The translations under genes and the position numbers were made by a program. From Magnaporthiopsis rhizophila (taxonomy: Eukaryota > Ascomycota > Sordariomycetes > Magnaporthales > Magnaporthaceae), in assembly GCA_003049465.1 (NCBI GenBank), contig PYSS01000080.1, forward strand, positions 62,001 to 126,000: a stretch of 64,000 nt of DNA, in the 5' to 3' direction. The notes beneath the pieces were generated by a model. That model ran no database searches. It was not told where the DNA came from and worked only from the letters and a program-made list of their open reading frames with translations. How positions within the stretch are numbered: the first letter of the stretch is position 1; every line of letters begins with the position of its first letter. This document shows positions 34,644-45,127 of this stretch, one piece after another.

Positions 34644-34650
34644 NNNNNNN

Positions 34651-34692
<42 letters not shown>
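34612..34692. repeat. poly(T) tract with seven unresolved bases
   Basis: More than 70 T on both sides of Ns at 34644-34650. The N run sits inside one homopolymer, so the true length is unknown. It marks a gap between contigs rather than a biological feature. Confidence 0.9.
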
Positions 34693-34693
<1 letters not shown>

Positions 34694-34881
34694 GACAAGG
34701 TGCCTGGGCATGACCGTTTGGAGCTGCCATATTATTTTTTCTAGCCAGGGTGCCAGGGTGCGGGATATGAACAGACTTGCGTAAGAGTCCCCCAGACCCG
34801 CTTTCCATCAATTCAGGCCCACGTCTGGCCACCAACACACTTCCGATGCTTCCGCTCCTGCCCCTGCCCCTCTATCTAGAG

Positions 34882-34884
<3 letters not shown>

Positions 34885-34912
<28 letters not shown>
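34885..34912. repeat. poly(A) tract, about 28 nt
   Basis: Uninterrupted A run about 200 bp after the N-containing T tract. Confidence 0.9.
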
Positions 34913-34916
<4 letters not shown>

Positions 34917-35704
34917 CATCAAATCCCGAGATCCGCAACAAACAATCAAACAACGCACGTTACCACATCTCCAACCATTTCGCCATCGATTTGTGGGCTC
35001 ACAGCCTGCCTTTACCATTTTTATTCCCTTTTCGCTGGCCGGATTTCATACTACTTTGCTGGTACGCAGGCGACATGTCAAACGACCGCAATACAAGTTT
35101 CGCCACCATTGCGACAGCTACCCCATACTGCTTGAATGTGGGGGACAGGGGCGCTCCAAGTCCGTGTGGATACGGAGGGACGCACCAGCCGATGAGGCTT
35201 GATATCATTCTTTTAATATGGGTCGGGGGCTACTTTTAATTACGATCTTAAGCGTAGTCTCTCCGCCTTTGACAATGCAAGGCGAAGGGGCCGCAGCAGC
35301 CCACCACCCGAGACGGAGCATCGCAATGCGCAACCAACAACGAAAAAAGGGGAAGCAGGCCGGCCGTTGAGCCACCTTCTAGATTGGACCGTGGCGGTCG
35401 GACCCGCACCGGCCCCGGTCTCGCCGCGTGACCCAAACCAGTGCTTCAAGCCGGCAGGGCTGCGGGGCCTCGACCTCGATCGGGAAAGATCGCGATGTCC
35501 GCGTTGCATTCCATCAAGTTTGGACCCTTGGAGCGCATGGCCTTGGCCACTCCGATATGGTGACATCCTTCCACGCCGCCTCGCCTGCCAAGCGGTAGCT
35601 TCTACCTCCTTCCTGAGGCAGGTCTCGTTTTCTCCAGCCGTAGTTTGTGACGCCGAATATGTTGGGAATGGAGGGTGTGGGTGTGTTAGGGGAAGGCCGA
35701 TGGA

Positions 35705-35711
35705 TATAAAA
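35705..35711 (+). promoter_or_regulatory. Candidate TATA box of the secreted-protein gene
   Basis: TATAAAA lies 185 bp before the start codon, in an otherwise GC-rich region. The distance leaves room for the repeat-bearing leader that follows. Fungal genes for abundant secreted proteins often have such a box. Confidence 0.45.
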
Positions 35712-35783
35712 TGACGAGCAACGAGCTGTCAACCTCATCATTTTTTACCAGTTCTACAGCCACAGTCATTCGCTTGACCAAAG

Positions 35784-35878
35784 AGCTACCTTCCTTTACA
35801 GCCTCAGTCCTTCCTTTCAACCAGAAGCTACCTTTCACACCCTTAGTCCTTCCCTTTGAGCAGAAGCTACCTAGCTAC
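35784..35878 (+). repeat. Tandem repeat in the 5' leader of the secreted-protein gene
   Basis: Two units of about 40 bp (35784-35823 and 35824-35862) of the form AGCTACC..CAGTCCTTCC..CCAG, plus a partial third unit up to the start codon. They lie between the candidate TATA box and the ATG, so they are probably transcribed. Confidence 0.7.
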
Positions 35879-35889
35879 CACCGCCCGCC

Positions 35890-36482
35890 ATGAAGTTCTT
35901 CGTCGCCATCCTCGCCCTGACCGGAGCCGCCATTGCTGCGCCCGCCGCTGCCGCTGCCGACGGCGACCTGTATGATGCCCTCCCCAATCACCTTCCTTTG
36001 TTGGACGTAACGAAGTAGATGGACTGACAACAGGCACATCTCGGGCACCGATCAACTATAGCAAGTTCTTCGCGGACGTTGAGGCCTGCGGTTGCCAGAA
36101 CGCCAAGGGCGAGCGCCAGATTGGCGACCAGTGCAACTGGTTCGGCCAATACAGGTCGAAGACGGAGCCGCCCAAGTTTGCCAACCTCGTGAGTCGACGC
36201 AACATCCCAATAATTGCCTTCATCAGGCTTGTTATCCAGAGACTGACGGGACGATTCCCGCCTGTCCTTTAGTGCTATCCTCTGGGTTCGTACGACCCCA
36301 AGAAGCCCATGTCCACGATGGTCACGGACGAGGTCTGCAGCAAGCTGTACTTCCCGGGCCCCAACGGTGGTACCGGCAGCTACCCCAAGGCCGTCTGCGA
36401 GACGGTCAGGCTGTGCACTTTCAAGGGCACCTACCAGCTTTGCGACACCAACGAGCCTCTCAAGCCTCCTCTGGGAAACTAA
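35890..36482 (+). CDS. Small secreted cysteine-rich protein
   Basis: Three exons, 35890-35969, 36062-36188 and 36273-36482, give 138 residues. Intron 1 starts GTATGA and ends CTATAG; the nearer AACAG would bring in a stop. Intron 2 starts GTGAGT, has ACTGAC and ends TTTAG. A classical signal peptide (MKFFVAILALTGAAIA, cut before APAA) is followed by a mature region of about 120 residues with eight Cys, enough for four disulfides. The first three are in ACGC and DQC, the rest in CYPLG, EVCSK, AVCET, RLCTF and LCDT. I do not recognise the family. Size, signal peptide and even Cys number fit apoplastic or effector-like secreted proteins, but the function is unknown. It has its own TATA-like box and repeats on both sides. 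Confidence 0.8.
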
Positions 36483-36675
36483 GTGTGGAGGAAGAGGGAG
36501 AATCATCTACGGACGTCACAATCACTCAACCTATCACACAGACCACTCGGGTGCTGTACTTATCAGGCACCTAAGAGTGGAGGAAGAGGGACAACCAACC
36601 ATTGACGGACAGCCATTCGTTTCACTTGACTTATTCAGACAGAGCACTTGGGTATTGTGCTTATCAGGTACCTAA
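36480..36675 (+). repeat. Tandem duplication starting at the stop codon of the secreted-protein gene
   Basis: Unit 1 runs from 36480 to 36574 and unit 2 from 36575 to 36675. Both begin near CTAAG-GTGGAGGAAGAGGG and end GTGCT/TGTACTTATCAGG-ACCTAA, so a copy of the stop-codon region recurs at each boundary. Identity is highest at the ends and lower in the middle. Confidence 0.8.
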
Positions 36676-37385
36676 TCAATCAAGTTAACCTCGGTAACCA
36701 ATCCGTTCCTGCTCCAAGCCCCGTCCAAGGCGTCCAGAAGCCAAACCCCGCAGTTTGGATGGAGGCGGCCAAGAGCGCGACCGGCAATGCAGCTACAGGG
36801 GGGGCAAGCTCCAGGCGAAGTGTCGTGTGCTCCATCGCCCGCTTCGGATTCTAGCGTCACATCCAAGCTCCTAATGCACAAGCTCCCTTTACCGACCTCT
36901 TACATTACGTATTTGTTTTTTTTTTGTTTTGTTTTTTCTGCATCCTTAGGCACCTACTTACTCCCATCCTCCATGTCCTGGTGGTCGGGGTTTTGGTATA
37001 AGCTTTGCAAATGCCCTGCTTCCATCTGCCAGCACCCTTGACTCTTGTCTTCCCTCCCCCACAAAAACATACGATGTCCCCCGAGATAATCGCCTGTTCC
37101 CGCCCCCCACCTCAGCCCAGCTTTTCTTCTGACCGCCCGCTTGGAGTTTCGGCTTTATTGTTGATGTGATCTTTCTCCCTGCCTTCTGCGTCTGAGGTGC
37201 TTTCTTCTCGTCTCTACCCTCACAACAACGAATCCTCTTTGTTGCCTACGTATCTACCTTATCTATACAAGCGCAAGCTCAGCACTACCGAGCTGCCAAG
37301 GTGCCCAGCCCGATCGATCTTGCCATCCGTCCACACCACCGGCCATCCGCAGCTCGATCGAAGGCTTCCCATCACTTAATACAAA
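36676..37385. other. Intergenic region before the small membrane-protein gene
   Basis: This stretch of about 710 bp is pyrimidine-rich in its second half, as is common for fungal promoters. No repeat or RNA gene was recognised. Confidence 0.4.
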
Positions 37386-37668
37386 ATGGATCAGACAAAG
37401 ATGCCCCTGAACCGCGGGACCACCCACGCCATCGCGTATGTGCCCTATGCATTTTCCTCGAGCAAGGCCGAATGAGTCCCCGTCAAGTCCTTTGCTGACC
37501 GCTCCTCACCTTCACAGCCGAAGAAGCCGCGCCGCCGCCGTGGCCATCTCGGCAGCCGCCGCCGTCGGCATGATGATCAAGTACCAGGCCGATGCCATCA
37601 GGAATAACGAGCTCGCCCAGAAGACATCGCGCTACGTCAGCGTCGAGCGGAGCGGTGGAGGCATATGA
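37386..37668 (+). CDS. Small single-pass membrane protein of unknown function
   Basis: Two exons, 37386-37435 and 37518-37668, give 66 residues. The 82-nt intron starts GTATGT, has TGCTGAC as branch site and ends TTCACAG. The frame joins through an Ala codon. A short polar head with RRSR precedes one Ala-rich hydrophobic helix (AAAVAISAAAAVGMMI), then a charged tail (KYQADAIRNNELAQKTSRY). The good splice signals, and conserved-looking flanks of the helix after joining, are the reason to call it real despite its size. A basic patch just before the helix would suit a mitochondrial or ER tail orientation; that is inference. Confidence 0.65.
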
Positions 37669-38488
37669 GCGGCGGCGGGAAACCAATGCTTGTTGGGAGG
37701 TCGTTTGGTGGCACACAATCCCCAGCAGTGGGAGGAACAGAAACATGCTCCTCGTTTAATTTTGGACATCATAGGTCGCGGGCACGGACCGACGTACGGC
37801 AGGGAAGAGGACTTTGAACTATACGAGATTTATTTTTACGAGGAGGGATCAGGAGGGGAATGCATGATAATGAATAATACGGTGAATCTCCTGGGAATTT
37901 TTGGATGGACTGAGGACGGGAGTTTTGGGCGCCGAATTCAGAGCTGACAAGGGATAAATCAAGATTGTGGAATCATCAATGCATAGAACCGGCATATGAG
38001 AACGATCAAGTCATGTCCGAGGAGTGTTGTAGCATTAACAGTAAACGCACATATCCATGCCCAAACGTCGTAAGCTGCCCAGGCGCTCACGACGTGCACT
38101 TCGATCGGAGCAACTGATAAAAGGAATTTTGCCCACCGATCCCGTATGCCCGTCCCCAATAAATGAAAAGCGGAGAAAGCAAAGAAGAAGAAAAAAGATC
38201 ATGGACGCCTTGAATCAAAATGCCATGCTAAGAAAAAGAAAACCATAAAAACAAAGACATAGAAATGCGAAAAATGAAAACTGGTACCTACCCGAGGGAA
38301 AACAATGTGGCTAAACAAAACAAAACGTCAAATACGACAAGATTGATGCAGAAACACGCTCATGTTTTACCTTCCTCGCTCCTTCCACCTATGCCTCCGC
38401 CAAATGCATTGCATCCCCGAAGCAAAAGCGAAAGCAAACCCGAACCGAACCGAACCCGGAAAAAGAAGCGTGCACAGTCAATGCCTCC
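37669..38488. other. Intergenic region between convergent genes
   Basis: This stretch of 820 bp is A-rich near the YVC1-like 3' end (38160-38340). No gene, RNA or repeat was recognised. Confidence 0.4.
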
Positions 38489-41400
38489 TCACAAAGAGCT
38501 CCTCCTCGTGAAGCTGTCGTCGAGCCCCGTGTCCTCGTCCGAGTAGTCATCGTACTCGGCCGGCGTCCGCACCTCCTTCCCCTTCCCCTTGAGGTCGAGG
38601 GGGAGCCCGCTGCGTCCGTCCCGCATGCTCTGTCGACTCGACGGCCTGCTCTGCGTGCGCCGCATGGCGCGGCTGGCCACTGCCGCCGCCCACCCCGCGC
38701 GGCCATGGCCGTGGCCGACGACGCCGTGGGCATGGCCGTAGTAACCCGCCGTCGACGCGCGCGGGTACCGTCGCCTGTCGCGCCCGCCGGCGACCTCGAT
38801 GGTGGTCGCGGTGGTGGCGCCCGCGCCGCCCCTCCAGCCGCCGATACCCTCGTCGCCCGAGTTGAAGGCCGTGCTAGGGTTGACGCTGGAGCGCTGGAGG
38901 ACCCGCATCTCGCGCACCACGTCGGCGAAGCCCTCCTCGAGTGTCTTCATGCGCGCTAGCATCAGCCGGCTCATGCGGTCGTTGCTGTCGCGGCGCTCAG
39001 CCGCTGCCGCCGCCTGGTGGGCCGCCACGGCGGCCCCGCGCAGGCCTCCGGGGCCCATGGGAGCCATCATGCCCGTCGCCATGGCCATCCGCGTCGCAAA
39101 GCTGTTGGGCACCACGCCCAGCAGCGCCTCTTCATCCGCTGCGCTCCCGAGGCCGCCACCGCTGCCCCGCCTTGGGCCGCCTCCTTCGTTTACGCTAACG
39201 CCGCCGCCGTCGCCACCCACGTCCGAGCTGCCGTCGAGGTGCATGTCGAACGACGACAACCGGCGCTGCGCCCGGCGCGCGTGCGTGTCCAGAGTAAGGC
39301 CAAACAGACTACCACCGCGGCTGCTGCTTTGGTTGTGATTACTAGGCGCCGTGTGTGCCAGCTCGCGCGGACTTACTATGGGCCGAGGTCGTGCGGCGTG
39401 GTAGACGGAGCGCCTGGGCGAGTGCTGTCCAGCCGATGGTGTTGCTGCGGGAGTCTGGCGGTTGCTCGCTGGTCTTGACCGCTGCGGCTGTTGTCGGGGC
39501 GGCGAGCTCAGGGTCGATGCTATGCCATCGGGCGGCAGCTCCTGCGCCTGCGGATTGTACAAAATAGTGTTCGAAGAGAGGGTACGGCTGTGCAGTGCCT
39601 TGCGCTGTCTCGGCGAGTGAGGAAACCTGTCTCGAACAACAGACTCCGGAGAGCTTCCCGCGAGCATCCCGAACCTGGGGGCCACATGTGTCGTGAAGTA
39701 GTCTTCGGCGATTGCCTCGGAGTTGCCGGGGTTGTTGGTCGCCTTATCCTCCTCGTCCTCGTCGTTGGTGACAAGCTCGTCGTCGCCATCGCCGTCTGTA
39801 GTTTCCTTGAAGTGGGTCTGCTCCAGGTGGTGCTCCTGGTCGCTGAATGGACCGTCAAACGGCGCGTATGGAGTGTTCGAAGCCAGGTCCGCCGGATCGC
39901 TCGCCACGGACCGCACCTCGGAGATGTTGGGGAACCGCCTCGGTGGCCGGTCTCGGGCGATGCTCAGGCGCCTCTGCCACTCGATGCCTCCCTTGTTGCC
40001 CATGGTCGAGTAGTTGTTCATCGGGTCCGCAAAACCCTCGTTCTGATCCATCCAATGCCGGATGGCCGTCTGTGTTTTCTTCCGCTCGTTCCTCCTCTGC
40101 GTCCGGAAGGTGCCCATGTCGGGAACCCTCCGGAACACCTCTTCCAAGGCGTGGTCCTTCTGGTAGCCAGTGACGGATTCTTCACGGTTCCGCACGTTTG
40201 GGCTGAAGAGCGCGACCCTGCTGGCCGGATCGGCGAGAGAGACCGCCCGTCTGCGACTGCGGCCTGGGTTTTCCACCAGGTCCGTCGGTGCATACATGGA
40301 TGGGGCCAGGAGGAAGCGCTCGTAGAAGTAGATAACGAAGAGGAGGGGGAAGTGCGTCAACTTGATCACGTAACGATTGAGAGCAACAAACAGCCGCATG
40401 GGCATGCAGTACCTCAGAGGCGTAAGAAACCACGCCAAGATGTTCCCCGGAGCGATGTACGAGAAGAGGGCATCGTTCTTGACCATAGATATGGTGTTTA
40501 TGGCGAACAAGAACCTGTGAGGAGGTAGAAAAGTCAGTCGTCAGTCAGGGATGGATTATCGACGTCAATTTCGGTCAAGCAAACTTACTGGTGCTCCTCT
40601 TTGGCATTTGACGCGATGGTCATGAAAGAGTTGGTAAGAACGGTGATCAGAATGGTACTGCATTAGTGAACACACAGGGTGTGGTCAGCAAATGGGCTCT
40701 TCCCTCGACGAGATCCGTTTGAGAGCACGAATCTCCCGGAGGGTGAGACTTACACAATCACAAAGTGACAGATGATGAGGAAGAAGCCCATCAAAACCTT
40801 TCCGAGGGCGTCAGTGGCCGCCCAGACCTCCCACGCGGCGGGGGTGAAGCCCATGACGATCTGAAAGATCTTGTAGGCGACGTCGGCACCGTCGCCGCTG
40901 TTCTTGGACATGGTGAAAAAGACAAAGAACCCGCTGCAGCAGATCATCACCAAGACCAAGACCGCCGCCAGGTCCAGAGCCATGAGGCGGAAAGCTATCA
41001 GCAGCTGCGAGAAGTACTGGTAGTGGTCTAGGACACTGAAGATGCGGGGCAGCAACAGTATGCCATTGGCGGCTAGGATGTCGTACGCCAGGTCGTTCCA
41101 CCTCCTGGCATCGATGAGGAAGACCCCGTACAGCCTCAGGCAGTAGTACACTATCAGCAAGAGCAGGATGCCCAAGTCGAAGATGTTCCAAAAGCTCATG
41201 ATGTACAGCGAGAATCCTTGCTCGTTGAAGCCGACGAGCTCATCTAGCATGAATCCGGCGCTCCAGAACCAAAAGACGAGCTCCAGAGTCGATATTCTGG
41301 ACGACCGTTGCTGCAGGACGGCGAGGAAAAGGCCTATCAGGACGGCCAGGGACAGCGTCGAGAGGAACTGCCTGTAGCGGGGCACGCGCAGCCTCGAGAG

Positions 41401-42539
41401 CTTAAATAGCGACGCGTTCCTTGGATTATAGAGCGATACCGTCCGGCGGCCCACTACGGCATCTGGCTGCGATAGCAAGCTCTCCTTAGGGGCCTGCACT
41501 CCTGGGGCAAGAAGAGGTGTCCTAACGTCGGCCTGGCTCCGGCGGCGTCTGGCGCTAGTAGCATTGGTGGGGCCAGACGCGGGCAAAAACGTCCTATGGA
41601 GGCTGTCCGCGGCCGAGTAGAAGACGATAGCTCCGTTCCAGATGGCCTCGAGCTGCTGCACTACCAGCGGGTGAGAGAGGAAGTGCTTAGCCGAGGCGCG
41701 GATGGCGACTTCGAGGGTCGAGGTCCTGGCGGCGGCGGACTTGGGCCTGCCCGGCGCATCGCGGAAGCCCAGCGGGGTCTGGCCGCCCGGTAAGCCCTGA
41801 AGAGGGTAGAAGTCGTAGGACAGTGCGTCAATGAGCTCGCGGGTCGAGTACTCCTTTAGCAGCTTGATGGCCAGAAGCTCGCACACCTTGGCCCTTGTGC
41901 TGCTGGCGCCCGCGTTCCCCGGGTACATATGGCCCTCCTTCTGGAACTGGAGGCAGTTTGCCATGAGAGCATACAACATGGCTTTGGAGAAGTGCTGGGT
42001 CCTGATTTGCAGCTGCATGGGCTTCAGTAGAAACTGGGAGACCTGCGGAGACCGCAGCTGCTCCCATGTGAGCGTGGTCTCAGTGCGGGCCTGGACGAGG
42101 ATGCGGATCGCGTGCGTTATGCTGTAGACGGGCAGAGAATCTGGGGAAACAGCAAAGGGTGGTGTTAGTACACGGGACCCAGTACAGGTTCCTCCATTGT
42201 TGCGCCGCAGGCGCTGTGTGATGTCGCAGACGCACCGAGCTGCGAGGCGGAGAACAGGGGCAGAAGATTCCTGCCCGAGTGAGGATGTGAGCCATCCTCG
42301 TCCCTATCGTCCTCGTGGCCGCGGCCGTCCTGTCGTCTGTCATAAGCACGGGGTGTGCCTTCGTCGTTCGAATCGTCGTCGTCGTTGTCGTCGTCGTCGG
42401 CCTCGGTGAAATCTGCGGTGGCATGGCGGCGGCGCGCGTATTCGGGGCTGGCCGGGCCAGGCGAGGGCGGCCTCTCGGTCCTTTCTTCTTCCTGGCCGCG
42501 CCGGGCGCCCACAAAGGGACGAAGTAGCCTCGGAATCAT
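38489..42539 (-). CDS. YVC1: YVC1-type vacuolar TRP cation channel
   Basis: Four exons: 42236-42539, 40754-42140, 40589-40657 and 38489-40514. Introns are 95 nt (GTGCGT, ACTAAC, CCCCAG), 96 nt (GTAAGT..TGCAG) and 74 nt (GTAAGT..CACAG). All phases fit, giving 1261 residues. An acidic cytosolic head precedes a helical linker domain (LIDALSYDFYPL). The channel core spans about 350-600: several hydrophobic helices, a pore-helix candidate YKIFQIVMGFTPAAWEVW near 525 and a last helix (GFFLIICHFVIVTILITVL) built across exons 2 and 3. Then come TNSFMTIASNAKEEHQ and FLFAINTISMVKNDALFSY. YVC1 releases vacuolar Ca2+ on osmotic or oxidative stress. The ~600-residue Ser/Arg/Gly-rich C-terminal tail is much longer than in yeast, ends in an acidic patch and looks disordered. 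Confidence 0.93.
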
Positions 42540-45127
42540 TCTCAGACCACGATCTGCTTCGAACCCCCCTCGTTACGTATCACCGGGCCATGTGGTGGTC
42601 CTGTCTCTTGGGACGAAGCTGGAACCTGAGCGGGCCACGGAGCTGGTGGAAAAGAAGAGATGGAAGGGTGGAAAGAAGGGGAAAAGGGGACAGAGAAGAA
42701 ACCGCCGTGCAATGCCAACCAGGACGGACAACAGATGCAGCTGTCCCTGACACAGCCCAACCAAGACACGGAGTGCTGTGACAATCTGCACGACTGCCAG
42801 CTGCAAATGGTTGGTGCTGGACGAGTACAAGCGTCTCTAGCAAAACATTTTCGAGTGCAACAAAAGCAAACCACCCCCCGGCCGGTAGTCAGGAACAGCC
42901 CCAGCGAAACGTCGAAGAACGCAAGAGGAACTTTGGAAGGCTGCGCGACATGGAAGACAAGCGCGACGGGGGTCCGCTTTTATTCAACCAGGGCGATAAG
43001 CTAGAAATATGAAGATGTTGCACGCCCCGTTGCGATGGGCCTGCAGGTGGGGTGGCTCGCACGGTCTGGTCAGTGGTCAAGTGGCAGCTGCTGAGTCCGA
43101 TTGCCAGCCCAGCTGCCTCGAGGCAATGGAACGTGGATGTTGGCTAGGTGGGCAGGCGCAAGCCAGCCATCGTGTGGTAGTGCTCTCTCCCCCACAAAGC
43201 CCACACACACACACACACACCACATGCATGGCCCACCTCACCAATGCCTGGCAGAGGGCATCTCTTGCAGCCAACATTTTCCCTGCACGATATCCTCCCT
43301 TTCGGCTCGATTCCTGCCTGCCACTTGCAGGCGTCGGCTGAGGGGAAGGGTGAGGACATCCCTGCTTACATCCTGCACCCCAGTATCCTCTCTGACTCGG
43401 TTCCGCAAGATCGAATGCATCCTGCCGTCTCCATTTTCATGTTTTGTGATAACGTCGTGGAGGCGTGACTGGCTGTGAAGGAACCACGGACTGATCTCTG
43501 CCGCCTTGCGAAATGGCACCTCGTACTGACGCCGTCATGTTCTCAAGCGGGCGACGCATGACTGCTCGCGCGTGCGTCTCAAACATGTGTGGTGTGCCAT
43601 GCCAAATGCGCGCTACTGCTGACTGCAACCCACCACGAAGCTCGCCCCGGGAGTAATGGGGGCACGGCCTGACGCGATTGGACACGCCACGTTTTGGCGA
43701 GCAATGGCGGTGAATGCACTGGACGTGGGGAGGGCCTTGGCAACCTGCCTGCGATTGCATCACTGTATTCCCTTCTTGTTTGAACGTTTGGGCAGCTGGG
43801 CAATCGCCTCCAGCGTGTGGCAGAAAGAGAGCTGATAGGATCGACTTGCGGCGATCAGCGATGTTAGCTCAGATTTACTACGATATCGGTGATGACGCTG
43901 TTCAATTCTGATGTATTGCCGGATTCTCCCATGATGATCTCTGAAACATGGATATCTAGGTATCGACTTTGGGAGGTCACTTGACGAAGGCATCTCCATG
44001 GAGGGGTCCTGGGGGTTTTAACTTGTGCATGGATGGGCTGGTTATAGGGCACGAGGATAACCGGGCGGGATCGCGTCACCGTCCAAAGTCACTTATCGCT
44101 TTCTTTCACGCAGAAGCGAAGCCATATGCGACTGTGAGGGCGGCAATGACCCGACGATTACGATTACCAGGCAGGCCTGCCGAGCTCCGTTGAACCAAAG
44201 GCAGATGGCAGGGGTCAGACACTGGCTCTGTGCTCAGCTTGTTCAATCAGGAAGCTCCGCTCCGCTAGATTCCCTAACCGTGCACTTCATTCACATCACG
44301 AGTTCGGCGGGTTTCTTGGTCTGCAAATCTCGACTCCCCTACAAATCAAATCTTGGTACACACGACTTGTTCCGATGCCGATAGGGCGCAATATGTACAC
44401 GTATATAGAAACTCGTGTGGGCCAAATGGGAAGGGGACCCTGCACGAGATCTGTAAGAACTCGTGTTCTACGTAGGGACCGCCTAGACCACACAAACCTT
44501 GGCTTTTTTTTTTTTTTTTTCTTTTGGCTGAGCTGCGAGGCGGCGGGCGGTGGCACAGCATGCTGCATCTCTATTGGACGGGCGCGAACTGGGAATTGTT
44601 CCCTGCATGAGCAGCTGAAAAGCCCTCCACCAGTCGCATGCCATTGGATGAACGGCGACCGACCGAGGGGCGATCAAAAAATCTCGATTCAGCCAAGGGA
44701 TCCCAGGCGTCTAAGACGCAATTGACCAAACAGATTGCAGCCTTCAAGCTCGAATCGCCGATGATGGAGCATTGAGAAAAAAAAGTTTTTGGCGGGGTCA
44801 GATCTCTGGCGGCAGAAAGCGGAATCCCATGCCTGCAAGATTAGAAACCTCAATTGTCGTTGCAGCTTCTTCGGTCCCTTTTTTTCTCTCCTCTCCCTTC
44901 CTTTAACGGATCGGAGGGCTGCAGGCGAAGACGGTTATTCGAATGCTGGGAGGTTGAGATCGTCACACCAAGAGAGCGACCAGAGCGAGCTCGGCATTCC
45001 TGTGCCACCTCCAAGCTCAAGCTCGAACCTCTCCCGCCTTGACCAATTCCCCGCCAGCCTCGACGCCCTCATCCCCCAAACCTTTTTTTCTCTTCTGCTC
45101 GCGAGGGGCAACTCCCCCGTAGCCGCC
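42540..45127. other. Divergent intergenic region between YVC1 and URA2
   Basis: This stretch of 2.6 kb includes a CA microsatellite (43202-43223) and a 17-nt T tract (44504-44520). The last ~300 bp, just before the URA2 start, is pyrimidine-rich and stays open in the URA2 frame back to 44789, which I take as leader. No other gene was found. Confidence 0.5.
43202..43223. repeat. CA dinucleotide microsatellite
   Basis: About eleven CA units. Confidence 0.9.

Larger units (their letters stand above)
33706..35889. other. Intergenic region with an assembly gap and homopolymers
   Basis: This stretch of 2.2 kb contains a GGCA microsatellite (33919-33944), a T tract interrupted by seven Ns (34612-34692) and a 28-nt A tract (34885-34912). 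Frames here run through poly-Phe/poly-Lys and are artefacts. The 3' end is the promoter and leader of the secreted-protein gene. Confidence 0.6.

Noticed and set aside
34542..34838. Frames with poly-Phe and poly-Lys across the N run
   Set aside because: Translation of a homopolymer and an assembly gap.
39491..40528. 345-residue plus-strand frame opposite the YVC1 tail
   Set aside because: Antisense shadow; the minus strand has correctly spliced channel exons.
44789..45127. 113-residue in-frame extension of URA2
   Set aside because: It looks like leader sequence (Ser/Leu-rich, no targeting character). The ATG at 45128 gives the usual family start.
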